A DNA stretch of 64,000 nt from Thamnaconus septentrionalis (lineage: Eukaryota > Chordata > Actinopteri > Tetraodontiformes > Monacanthidae): positions 17,216,273 through 17,280,272 of the forward strand of contig CM020510.1 of assembly GCA_009823395.1 (NCBI GenBank), read 5' to 3'. The position numbers and the translations under genes were made by a program. Positions 12,441 through 25,280 of this stretch are shown piece after piece. A model generated the notes under the pieces. The model saw only the letters and a program-made list of their open reading frames with translations. It searched no databases and had not been told where the DNA came from. Position 1 is the first letter of the stretch; each line of letters begins with the position of its first letter.

Positions 12441-15420
12441 TTAATTTGGGTCCACTCTGCGAGTTACACAAAGAAAGCAGGAGCATCACTGATAGGGTTT
12501 TCACTCAGAAACTCCATAATGCTCCCCACTACAATGTTAAGCAAGCGGCTGCGGCAGGCGAGGACCAGTAAAAATTGGAAACAAGCGGCTTTGGAAACAA
12601 GCGGCTGCATTCTGAAGTGAAGTTCAAGGTGACGTGCTGAGGCCCTGAGGCAAAGCCCACATCCAGCCCTCAGTCAATATTTGGCTGACTAAGTGCCCAG
12701 TCTCTGGTGGGAGGACAAACAAAAAGCTCAGGCAAATGTCTCCGGCAGAGGCGCACAGGTTTTTTTTCGAGGTAGGTCTACCAGCTCCCACGTTAAGCCC
12801 TCCGCAGCTGCCACCGGGTTTGCAACACCTGTCTCCCCCCCCCCCAGCATTCGTCAGGTCAAAGTTTATAAAAAGCGCCTGGGCCAAAACCGCTGCCGCT
12901 CAGAAGTGGTTGGTGGGCAGCTGAAGGAAACGTTTGCTTGTCACCTTTACCGTGCAGCTCGTACGGGTGAGCCGCCATAGCGTCGAATTTTGCATTTGCG
13001 AGGCGTCGTTGGGACTTCCTGTCGGAGCAGCTTGGACACGAGCCCGCCCGGCAAAGAACTGGATGCTCTTTCTTCACCACCCCCCGTTCGGCCCGTCTGG
13101 ACAGGAAGTGTGACAAAACGCGAACGTTGTAACGCGGGTGGGATGAGCTGCGATAGCACATGAATACCTGTGGGCAGAGCTGCTGTGGTGATGCCAAATA
13201 AAATTAATCGTTGAGTGGAAAACGTTCAAATTTCAAGAAGAAAACTTATCAAAAACACAGTAACTGAAAATAATAGAATGATGCCGGGAGTAAAAGTGTG
13301 TGTCTGTGATTCTGCCACACATGTGGCACATGAAAAGGCTGGCTTCTCTCATTAACCAGAACCTCAGCAGAGGCACACCTCTTGTCATTTAACCCCTTCA
13401 CAACCCAACCCAACCCAACACAACAAAACTCTGCTGCTCTTTTGTTTGTTTGTGCGTAGCAGCGTGCTTTAGCGTCTGGTTACGACTTCTAATGAAGCAA
13501 ATAGTTTATTTGCTCGTCGAGGTGTGCACTGACTCATGCTTTAGTGAAACTGGACTGCCTGGATTTCTCAAGTCATGCTCCCTGCGCTGTGCTGCTGCTG
13601 CCGCAGCGAAGTTGTATTTCCCGTTTGGCCAGTACTTTCAGGTAATGACGGCCGTGTTTGGAGGTTGTGGGTCTGAGCTGTTTCAATGTGTTTTTTTGGA
13701 ATTGTTCCTCCTGTGGAAGAACACAAAGACAAATGGGGAACAAATTAATTTGAGGCCGAGCCCACTTGTCGTGGCGAAAAAGAAAAGTTTCAAACTGAAA
13801 TGGGCTCAGTAAAAGCTGTGGTGGTTTCTGTGTGGTATCGCCATTACTGCTGTTGGCTTGACACGTGGGGGACCTATTATATATTCCAAGGTTTTAGCTC
13901 TGGAGTAGCAAATTTTGTTTCATAAAAGTAGTCATAGCAGGATTTTATTTACTTGGTTTTATTCCATGTGGCAGGCCAAGACCACAAATATTTGTGTTAA
14001 TATTTGTTCAGCTCTTCACTTGAACATTTTAAAAGTACACTGTGTATATTTTTTGTCCTGTAATTGTGTGTATTAGAATATTTTTGTGTTTTGTTTGCCA
14101 TCTTTGCCCGATTTCCATCCAGTTCCAACTCATTCATTCGGTAGAGAAGTTGGTGGGGGGAAAGATGATCTTCAACAGTCGGCTTTATCTCCGAAAGCTA
14201 ATTGATTCCTCTGGGAACGCGTTATCTCTGTACAATACGGTTGTAACTGCCTCTTCTTTCAGTAGCACCATTTGGGGAGGGGTGAATCCCAGGGGCCAAG
14301 CAGAAATGGAGAGAGATAGAGAGAGAGAGAGCAAGAGAGCGGCTTCTTTCCTTGGCTGCACTGTAACTCAGAGACAAAGAGAGAGAACACACGCCCCTTG
14401 ACCTCGTGCTCTTTTGCTTTTGTTGGTCCACCGTGCATAGAACGTTGCAGAAAGGAGGACAACAGTGTCATATCTCATTAGGCCTGAGCCAACTGGCAAA
14501 GCCAGGGAGGTCTCCTCTGCCAGTTGGACTTACCAAATACAGTGTTTCCACAATTTTGACAAACAGCCACGTCCGTGCGTGCAAAACTGTATTCGGTTGA
14601 GTTCCTTCAATCTCGGGAAGCAGCCACCATTTAATTTAGTTTAGACCATTTAGTTTAAAGTAATGATATTATGCTTTGCCATGTTACAGACCAAAATACA
14701 AATATGTAATACACAAGCGCCCATATATACATTTAAGAACATAAAGACATTAGAAAGTGGACCAAAAACTGCATTCTGCTTTTAGAAGTAAAGTGATGGC
14801 AAGTGCTTTTTGATGGGGTGTTGTGCAGGAAGTCCTGACTTTATTGCATTGTTGCTTTTTGACCACTGCAAGGTCCCAGGCTTAAGTACCCTTAAAAAAC
14901 CTATTTGGCTCATTTCTTTGCCTGCCCTGATTAGATAATCTGTTCAAGTGAGGAACATGGTGGAATGCGCTTTAGGAATTTTTTTGATTGCAGCTTAGCC
15001 GATGCTTGAACTTTTCCCGATGCCGTCGCTGGAAGCGGCGCGAGGAACTCCGTAAGCCTGCCGCTTGGCCGCCGGTTCGACCGGAGCCCGCATCTCTCGG
15101 CGGCCAGAGGACTGCTGCAGTGCTGTATTAATAGATGAGGTCTGGAGTGTCAGTGTAGTGAATGAATTGGAGGGCACTTTGAGGACCAGAAGGCGAGCTT
15201 TTAACCCCGACCTCTGCCATGTCTTTGAAGTGGAGGTGGGTGGGGGGGTTCCTCAAAAGTACCAATGAGACGCATCCTGGACATCGCTTCACATTTCATT
15301 GCAGGGGTTTTCCATTAACTACTCCAACTCTGACGCCCCACCTTCATCTAGAAATAACGGTATCGATCCAACCATTGCTCCATCTTATTATTTCTCTCCG
15401 TCATTTTCCTTCACTGTAGG

Positions 15421-15485
<65 letters not shown>

Positions 15486-16258
15486 CCTCCCTCTCTCTCT
15501 CGCCCTCTGCCTCACAGTATTCCATGCATTAATTTATTTGCGGCCCACCACATTACCAGCACCTCCTCATGCCACATATTAGGTTTCCGTTTTTGGAGCA
15601 GCACTCCCCCGCGCTCGCTTCCTTTTCTTTCCATTTTACATGTAGACGTATTGCTATCTATTTCTAATGCACTTTTTTTGTTTTTTGAAGAATCAGACAT
15701 GCACTGAATGTTCTGTGGAGAGTATCATGGTTACCTGTAGCAAGTACAGACCAGCTTGTTTCGTTGTTGTTGTCGCCGTTTTTTTTTTAACAAGCAACTG
15801 TTGGCTATGCAATGTACGCCAATAACATTTTTAAGTTACCAGTTGAAGTCTTCCTAAGCACACCTTGATTTTTTTTTTTCAAACTTTCTGCCAAAAGAAA
15901 CAGACGCGGAGAAAAATTAAACTCCTCACACAACCTTTCATCCTCCGTGCCAATTATAGCGCTACTATAAAAGAACGCTTCCGGAGGAAAAAGGCCCAAA
16001 TGTCTCCCAGCTGTTTGACACATCTTCCCTTCACCCCACTGCTTTCTTCCTCTAACCTCGCCATTATTCAGCCTCATTATTCTGTCACGCCACTGATTAG
16101 GTTACAGGAACAACCTTGAATTCCCTCCCTCGCCCACACCACTGTCCAAAGTCCATTCTGTCTGAAATATTCTCGCCCCACCTGCTTCTATAGGAGCTGG
16201 ATCCTCAACCAAGAAGGTGACTGTGTATATGCACCGACATCTATTCATAGAAACCTGT
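12441..16258. other. non-coding region
   Basis: No exon recognised. It holds small copies of an AACAAGCGGCT repeat near 12,541-12,610, and the (CT)n tract listed separately. Confidence 0.4.
15423..15511. repeat. (CT)n microsatellite
   Basis: About 89 bp of CT dinucleotides with a few interruptions (TTTCTC, CCCTCC). Confidence 0.9.
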
Positions 16259-16637
16259 AAGGCTGCGTTCAGACTGCAGGCAAATCTGATTAAAATCAGA
16301 TTCCTTCTCAAATCTGATTTTTCGGGCTGACTGTTTTTCGTCCACACTGTTTTTCGCAAGTGTCCAATTGGGATCTGGCTGTGTTCAGACTGGTCCACAT
16401 TATTGTCCTATGTGACAGGTTGCTGTAGCTCTGGTCTGGCACATTGGACAGTCAAAACCGATTGCCGTGTTTGGAGCTGTTCAGACTAAGACGCATCTGT
16501 CCAAATGTAGTTTGAAACTACCTCCTGAAAGTGGTTTCAACCCGTTTTGCAAAAATCGGACTTAATGTGCTTTTTGACTGTTCGGACTACAAAAGAGCCA
16601 TCCGGCTTCAATCTGGATGGGCAGTCTGAACACAGTC
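16259..16637. mobile_element. MITE with GCGTTCAGACTGC ends
   Basis: Left end GGCTGCGTTCAGACTGC and right end GCAGTCTGAACACAGTC are inverted repeats, and GTTCAGACT motifs recur inside. About 380 bp with no coding capacity. The flanking duplication is not clear. Confidence 0.6.
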
Positions 16638-18934
16638 AAAGTAAGGTTGATCCACGCTGGCTTCTCTTGGTTTGGACGGAAAAGCGTTTCTGAAATAGCA
16701 GCACATTTCTAAGCTGTTCACGGTACGGCAGCACAAAGTTATCCGCCTGCACCTCCTCTGCCGAGCGGCGCTGATTTGGGGTATCGCCAGAGAGCCACTG
16801 TTGTGTGGGATGAGGTGATAACGACGCACATGTGTTCACTGTAGTTGAATTTCATTCAGGTTCTGTCTTTGGGAGCCATTTGCCCTCTGACACGCCAGTG
16901 AACTTCAGAGTTTGTTTCACAGATGGAGTGTCTTTACAAAGTGCAATCATTTCCGGCGTAGTTTGCCTTGCACTGAATAATTAAAGCAGTGACGCATGTG
17001 TCGCTTTAAAAAAACAATGCAGTGACATTGTTGTTTTCATGTTTGTAGCAGTGACAGGAGAGAGTTTTTTGTTCGTTTTTGCTGTTCAGCATTTTGACCA
17101 CAGAGACAAAAAAAAAAATACTGTTTTGCTGCGAGTTGCATTTATTTCCAACCTCTGCCTCACATCTTCTGGACACAACACAACTGCCATAAATGCACAA
17201 GAGGAACTCAAAAAAAAAAAAAAAAAACTTAACAAAAGTTGTCTTTTTAAATCTTGCATTAGGTTGTGTCTAGAAAGCCAAACAAGCAATGTGATAAGAT
17301 GAAGCTCATGAAATATGTATCGGGACAATGAATGATTCAAAGTGAAAACACACAGAGAAATCCCAGGGCCATTGTCTCCTCTTGCCTTTATGAGATGAGC
17401 ATTACTGAATAATTTAATGGCCCTGTGAGTTTCGTCCATTCCACAATATCTTAAGTGCACAAGTAAACATGCAAGCCCTGCATCTGTCTACGCTTTGATG
17501 TGCGTCTCAGACGGATTTTGTTGTTTTTGTTTTTTCTTCTTCTCAATGGCTTATGTGCTCATGTAAATCTGTTTGGAGCGGCAGTAGTGGCCCTGTTTTC
17601 CCCTGAGATGCTTCTGTGGGAGGTTTACCATCTGTGACAGCGCGAGTCACCCCAAGGACCTGTTGTTTCTGCTGTAAACACACACACACACACAGAGACA
17701 AGAGGAAGTCACCTCAGTCTCACTATAAACCCATGGGTGTCGAGGATGAGGCCAGGTACAACTCGGGATTTTGCTTACTTGTTATGGCTCCTCTGGGTGT
17801 TTTCTACATTCTGAGCAGATATATTTATACCTATATTGATGTTAGACTTTTTTTTAAATAACAATGAGTTCTAAATGAACAGATGAATGATGGGATAGTG
17901 ATATACTGTTCTTTTTAAAAGACAGTTGAATTGTTGCAAAATCAAGCCAACAGTAGATATTTGCTGACTTGAAACACGCTGTATCTGTGCACGTATCCAA
18001 AAGCTGTCAATTTACAGCTCTTTTAATGGCACCAAAGTATAGAGAAGGAAGCTAAAGAAGTCCAAAGTGCAGTGCGGGAGTAGTTGTGTTCAGTTAGAGT
18101 TAAAGTCAAGATGGCCTGCATGCTATTGCAACTGGATGTTTCTGAAGGGTGAGGAGAAAATTCAGGTGGAGGGAGGTGTGCCACTTTAAATCATCACTCT
18201 GGACTTTATGGGTCTTTTGTTCCTCTGAAGTAAAACTAAATCATTTACCAGAAATCATGAGCTTCCTTCAAGTATTTCTTATTTTCTTACGAACTCACTG
18301 GCACCAGACAAGAACGGCTCGGCACGATAAGATCGTCTGTCAAATAAAAAAAAAACTTGTCATGCGTCTTGTGTTGCAACCTTTTCATCGGTGCGTCACC
18401 CAAGTTGCAACGCGCCGAACACAGCAGGCACTTTGTTTGAGGAATGTGCCCTCTGAGCCTGTTATCTGAGCATAAGGCGCTCTCACATTTGACCAAAAAC
18501 CAGTCGGATGCTCTTGTCTGATGTGCGCGTCACCACGTTGGAATGCGTCATGGCGTTTTTGTCACACAAGCTGATGAATCGCCGGCCGGCCTCGCGCAAA
18601 GTCGAGATGGCAATCGCTCCTCAGCGCCGACGGTCACCTGACGCCCAGGTGAGCCAGAAGAATAGCCGTGTATTTCAAAAAAAAAAAATGCCTTCCCGCT
18701 GACGGAATCTGCACATTTACGCCCCAAACGTAGGAGGAGCACAGCAACAGGTAAAAGACAAAGGAATAACACACTTGCAGGGTGAAGAGCAGCACTCATT
18801 TTCTTGTCACCTGCAAACTTATTTTATTTAATGTCTGACAGTTTTGCAATTTAAGTCCTTTGCATGCAATGAATGTCACCAGGAAGTCGAGACGGACATG
18901 AGGTTGCTTATCTCACCGTAGCTGCTGTCTAGTA
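16638..18934. other. non-coding region
   Basis: No exon recognised; A and T homopolymers (for example 17211-17227) and a short CA tract at 17679-17693. Confidence 0.4.
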
Positions 18935-19184
18935 CAGTGGTTCTCAACTGGTGGAGTCGCAGGACCCACATTTCATTCGACAAAAATGAAAACGCCAGCC
19001 CACTTTCTATCATGTCTCGTTATCGAAATTATTGAATTGAAATGTGCCTTGCAAAATAAACGCTCAACGTTTTCTATCAATATTTTAAAATCCCCCATTT
19101 TTTAGAAAAAAAAACGAAAGGAAACTGCCCAAGAAGCCACGACCCAATCAAAACGGCTCCAGATCCACCGGTTGAGAAACACTG
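18935..19184. mobile_element. hAT-type MITE, CAGTGGTTCTCAAC family, copy 1
   Basis: Ends CAGTGGTTCTCAACTGGTGG and CCACCGGTTGAGAAACACTG are inverted repeats typical of hAT elements. About 250 bp. Flanks GTCTAGTA and TTCTAGTA form an 8-bp duplication with one mismatch. Confidence 0.85.
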
Positions 19185-21571
19185 TTCTAGTACAACCGTC
19201 TGTCAAAGAACGCAGGGAACTTGCCGGATCAGTACAGTTCTACAGAAACGGAAACGAGTAACGGATGCTGCAGGTCTGCTGACCTGAGCGCTTTCACAGC
19301 CCCGAGCTTTAAGCGCGCTTCGGTTGCCGGTTTGGCAAAACACTTGAAGCCAAACCCAAAAGTCATCTGGTCGTTCAGTGGGAGACCTATAAATAAACAA
19401 GAGGTCGGTTCTTCGGCTCCACGTGGAACATGTGTTTGCGTCTGCGAGCGGCAGCACAGTCAGTGCACATCAAAACTGTTGCACTTTGTGTCGATTACCA
19501 CCTTGCCGGATTCGCACATGCGCACGCGCACACACACACACACTCAGGTTGCGCGCCCTGCTCGCCTGCAGGCCTGCCGCCTACATCATACATCATCTTT
19601 TTGTTGGTGCTCTTTTCCGTTCCCATGGCAACCAACCCCAGCGCAGCGTTCAAACAGCCGCGCACAAGCACCAAGCAAGTGGTGAAAGCATCTCTGTGAA
19701 TTGCGTGTGACTTCATCATCGCTGTATTTTTCCCTTATTTCAGCGACCCCGAGATGCCCTTTAGAAGCCTCTGGATAAAGTTATGTCATTTTCTATGTAG
19801 CGTGTGAAATGAACTCATGCAACTTCAAGCAAAATACATCTCTGAGCCTCTCCAGCTTGTGAAGGTTAACTGTATGTAGTGTACACATGGCTAGATAGCT
19901 CCAGCTTCATGATGAATACATTTTGGGTGATGTATGTGAGACTTGAAGTGATTCTGTACAGTATTGCTCGACGGAGGCGGAGACCACACAGGCTTCACAA
20001 TTTCTCACATGGGAATGTGTAACATGAATCATACTGGAAGAAATAATCCTCCTCTATCAGCTTCCCTTCAGTTTTATTTATGAGGCAGGCAGTGGTACTT
20101 TAGCTGGAGCTGTTTATTCCTCGTTTAAAGGCTCTATTTTTACATTTTCACCTGTCAAAACTTCTTAAGTCCTCGTTGGTGTTGTCACAGTTGACTCAGA
20201 AAGTGACCTGACCTTGATCAGAGCCCACTGCTGATAGAACTGCACTCATTTTTTTTTTGCCCCCAACAGGCTGCCATAGTCTGCTGCGTGCGCTCTGCCG
20301 ACTTTGCAGAAGCGACATGTTGTCTGCTGCTGGCCTTTTCCCTCCTCTTCTTTGTTTCCTTCCGGGAGTTCCTTTTGGAATTTGATCCCGCTAAACACGA
20401 CCATTCCAAGAGCAGTTTGGGAAATAACGTTCCAAGAAACATCTGGCCAGCGAGAGAGGCGAAAGTCCTCACGTGACTTGTGTTGTCGGGCCTGCATTTT
20501 GGCTCGTGTCACCAATTCCTCAGCAGATTCAGACCGAGGGAGACAGTAAGGCGTGAAAAGCAAAAAATGCCGAAAGAAAAATGCAACAGTATGTAATTTA
20601 TTGCTTTTCGTTCCGGACCGAGTGAAGTGAACTGCAGCTGTGGAAGCGCACACTGGGTCTCATTCTGTGTCTGTTTCTGCTGGGTTTTTTCCCAGAGAAA
20701 TCTCTTACTCTTCAGAGGAAGAGTTCCGAACGTCACCACTGTGACCAAAGGAAGGAAAGAGATTTTTTTTTTTTTTTTGCTGCATCTAAATTCAAACAAG
20801 ATGAAGTGGTCGGTGTCACGGGGGAAGTCTGAGGGGCCTGGAAAAAGGAAATGAATGGAAGCGTCTCGGAAACATCTTGTAAATTGTGATGAGAATTTTA
20901 ATCTGCGCCACGAAGTAAATCGAACAAAACAAAGACACAGACGCCTTCAGAGTGATCGCGGCCTTCCTAGTCCTACTGCACTTCGGATGCACCCCTCCGT
21001 CACCCCTCCACACACACACACGCACACACAAGGAGCGAGCCAACTGTGTCCTGACTGTGTGACAGTTATTTAGTCTGGCAGGACATAAAACCTCTGAGAC
21101 AGGAACTTAAAGATTAAAAGTGATTAAAACTACAGCAGAGTAGGGACTCTCTCTTAGTTCCACAGTCCAAATGTCATAAAACTCAATTTCCCCACTACGC
21201 ACCCTGACCCACCCACAGACACATCCCAACGTGGGCGTAAAGCGGCTGTTCACACTGCAAACCTTCTTCCTCCTAAGCGGTTGGACGAAGCGAGAAGCAG
21301 TGTCGGACCTGGTCAGAGATGCGTGAGACCGTCATTGTCATTTTTTGTAAGGTCCAACTACTTAGCATATAGTTTCCGGCAGCACTGTTTTTTTGCACAT
21401 TTAATCAGCAGAGGGTGATTTCAATTATAATAAAGAAATGGGTCATTTGATGGGAACTGGAACGAAAGGCTCTATTAATAAGCCACAGCGGCTGGGTTCC
21501 CATCGCTTTGGTTTCATGCGCATTTTGATGCATTGCAGAAAAATGTAGAAGTGAAAGTTTTTATAAAGATA
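19185..21571. other. non-coding region
   Basis: No exon recognised on either strand. Short CA tracts occur at about 19527-19545 and 21010-21030. Confidence 0.4.
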
Positions 21572-22051
21572 TACAATATATTACCAAAAGTATTTGCTCA
21601 CCTGCCTTGACTCACATATGAACTTAAGTGCCACCCCATTCCTAACCCATAGGGTTCAATAAGATGTCGGTCCACCTTTTGCAGCTATTACAGCTTAAAC
21701 TCTTGTGGGTAGGCTGTCCACAAGGTTTACGTGGCCTACCACTTCGTGGCTGAGTTGCTGCTGTTCCCAAACTCTTCCATTTTCTTATAATAAAGCTGAC
21801 AGTTGACTGTGGAATATTTAGGAGCGAGGAAATTTCACGACTGGATTTGTTGCACAGGTGGCATCCTATGACAGTTCCACGCTGGAATTCACTGAGCTCC
21901 TGAGAGCGACCCATTCTTTCACAAATGTTTGTCAAAACAGTCTGCATGCCTAGGTGCTTGATTTTATACACATGTGGCCAGGCCAAGTGATTAGGACACC
22001 TGATTCTGATCATTTGGATGGGTGAGCAAATACTTTTGGTAATATAGTGTA
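21572..22051 (-). mobile_element. internally deleted Tc1/mariner-like element
   Basis: About 480 bp flanked by TA. Both ends carry ATATTACCAAAAGTATTTGC as an inverted repeat, a well-known fish Tc1-type end. On the minus strand, an ATG at 21914 starts the transposase N-terminal helix-turn-helix region (MGRSQELSEFQRGTVIGCH, then SREISSLLNIPQSTV), which runs directly into the element's 3' end. The catalytic core is missing, so it cannot move by itself. Confidence 0.85.
21642..21914 (-). pseudogene. Tc1-like transposase remnant (DNA-binding N-terminus only)
   Basis: About 63 residues of paired-like helix-turn-helix sequence ending AATQPRSGRPRK, then about 27 unrelated residues read from the 3' terminal DNA (SCKRWTDILLNPMG). 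The DDE catalytic domain has been deleted. A normal transposase of this family is about 340 residues. Confidence 0.75.
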
Positions 22052-22525
22052 GTTCATAGAGAAGCCTTTTCAAATTCTGAAGGTACTTTCTGACCTCTGT
22101 CCAAAAAAAGAGGAAACTGGCATGATGGGAAGATGGGAGCACATTATCTGAACAGGATGTGACGTAGCAAAGACATAGCTTAGCATGTTTGTCTTCTGTT
22201 TGTTCTGTTTTCTTTTTCTATATAAGTATATAGTTTATAGAAAATGCTTTTAGATTCTGAAGGTGCTTTTTGACATGATGGGAAGATGGGAGCACATTTG
22301 CTGAATAGGACAATTTAGGTAATGGGAACGCGTTAGCTTAATAGAATCACCTTGCAAACACTTAGCTTAGCATGTTTGTCTTCTGTTGTTTGTTTGTTTT
22401 CTTTTTGTTTGTTTTTTTATTTATTATGTGTCAGCTGACAAATTAGGAGATACGAACACATTCGCTGAACATGATGTGACGTAGCAAAGACGTAGCTTAG
22501 CATGTTTGTCTTCTGTTGTTCTGTT
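22052..22525. repeat. degenerate tandem duplication next to the Tc1 copy
   Basis: Phrases such as CATGATGGGAAGATGGGAGC, ATGTGACGTAGCAAAGAC and TTAGCATGTTTGTCTTCTGT recur two or three times in order. The units are about 150-180 bp and diverged. Confidence 0.65.
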
Positions 22526-23300
22526 TTCTTAACTCTATGATACGCTATCGTCACAATGTTTAGCGCGCCGAGCCCATCGAAACGGGAGCGAAAACAACAA
22601 CATGTGTCGGGCTGTGGGTGTGTCGAGTTTGCGCGTGGCGTCGTGCACGGGAGCTGCAGTAAAAATCGCCCCGTCGGGCTGTAATCAGTCAGAGGAGGGA
22701 GGGAGGGAGGCGTGACCGTGGAACAGCCACCGCTCCCATGTTTTCCGCCAACACTTTAATTTCATTTCTCGAGTGGCTGTGCGAGATCCTCGGTCTTGGA
22801 TCCACCTTGACCTCGCTGCCCTGGTGAACGGGTTTGAGGCTCAGCCCCTGCCCGCTCTCACTCTACAACCCCAATGCCCTGCTAAGGACACCATTATAAT
22901 GCCTGCTATGGCCGGATAAGTGGACTAAGATTGATTGGTATTGATTAGTGCTGTATTTTTCAGACAGTGATGGGCCTCCCCTTCAGGGCATAATGTCTGC
23001 TGATTCTTCCCATCCTTACTCCCGGCTCTGGCACCTCCCCTCCCCCCTTTGTTCTCGTGGCCCTCGGCCTCTAATCAAAGTGCAATGCAGCCTCCTGCCC
23101 CGCAGTCTGCATTGATGTTTTTGTGTCGGTGCTTGATAGTGAGCTGGAAGGTGGAAACAGGAACAGAGCTTACGCACCCGTTCCTGCACCCTGACGAACT
23201 GGCAATAGCCATTTTCATTACTCTAACTACATGCTTGTTACTTTTGTCTTTAAAAGATACATATTCTGTTTAACGTACGTTCCATGATTACAATAATTGT
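22526..23300. other. non-coding region, GC-rich in its first part
   Basis: Positions 22550-22760 are GC- and CpG-rich (TTTAGCGCGCCGAGCCCATC); the rest has ordinary composition with no clear repeat. Possibly regulatory; no exon recognised. Confidence 0.35.
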
Positions 23301-24563
<1,263 letters not shown>

Positions 24564-24864
24564 GAGAAAGAGTGTAGCTCGGTGAAGCCGCGGCCTGAGA
24601 GGAAGTGATGTCGCCGCCAGATAAGCGCCGGCACACTTCTAGACTCAGAGGCATCCACTGTTTGCTTGTTGCCGTAAAGCTAAATGTTGTTTTCGGTGTT
24701 TCCTGTAGGGGGGGTCGGAGGAAACAGGTTAGTTTGTAGTTTGAGATTTGAGTGTCGGGCTCCTGCTCTATCTGCTGCCTGTGTGTCTGCCTGATTTTCA
24801 TATTTACTGAGCCGGTCACGCAGGTTTTTAGCACGATGCTATAGCTCCAGTCAGACTTCCGCCT

Positions 24865-25206
24865 GAATCAAAGGCAAACTACGGCCCTCGGCCCATATGC
24901 AGCCCGTTAAGCTTTTTAATCCGGCCCGCCCAACTTTAAAAGAAATATTAATGGAAAGTAAATAATAAAATAGCTGTATTTCATCAATTGTTTCAGTGTT
25001 CTACTAGTCATTTCATAAAGAGCTAAATATCGTGGGACACATTTGTTCCTTTTTGAGTTCATGTTCTCTGCATATCCCATGATATATTATTTCCTCCTAT
25101 GCGGTGGGTCACCAAAACACTCCATCCATCTGCTCCTGCTCCGGCCCCCTCTGTCACTTTTAAAACCCATAGTGGCCCACAAGTCAAAAAGTTTGCCCAG
25201 CCCTGG
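24865..25206. mobile_element. hAT-type MITE, GGGCAAACTA(C/T)GGCC family, copy 1
   Basis: CAAACTACGGCCCTCGGCCC and TGCAGCCCGTTAAGC at the left, and AAGTTTGCCCAGCCCTGG at the right, are the reverse complement of the element at 42309-42669. About 340 bp. Confidence 0.7.
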
Positions 25207-25223
25207 CCTAAATTCACTCGTTA

Positions 25224-25280
25224 CCTGGTATCACCCCTCACTCACTCCCTGGTATCACCCCTCACTCACTCCCTGGACTG
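25224..25280. repeat. 24-bp tandem repeat, 2.3 copies
   Basis: The unit CCTGGTATCACCCCTCACTC plus ACTC occurs at 25224-25247 and 25248-25271 with no mismatch, followed by a partial unit. Confidence 0.9.

Noticed and set aside
25224..25280. CRISPR-like array
   Set aside because: Adjacent 24-bp tandem units without spacers in a vertebrate genome; a plain tandem repeat.
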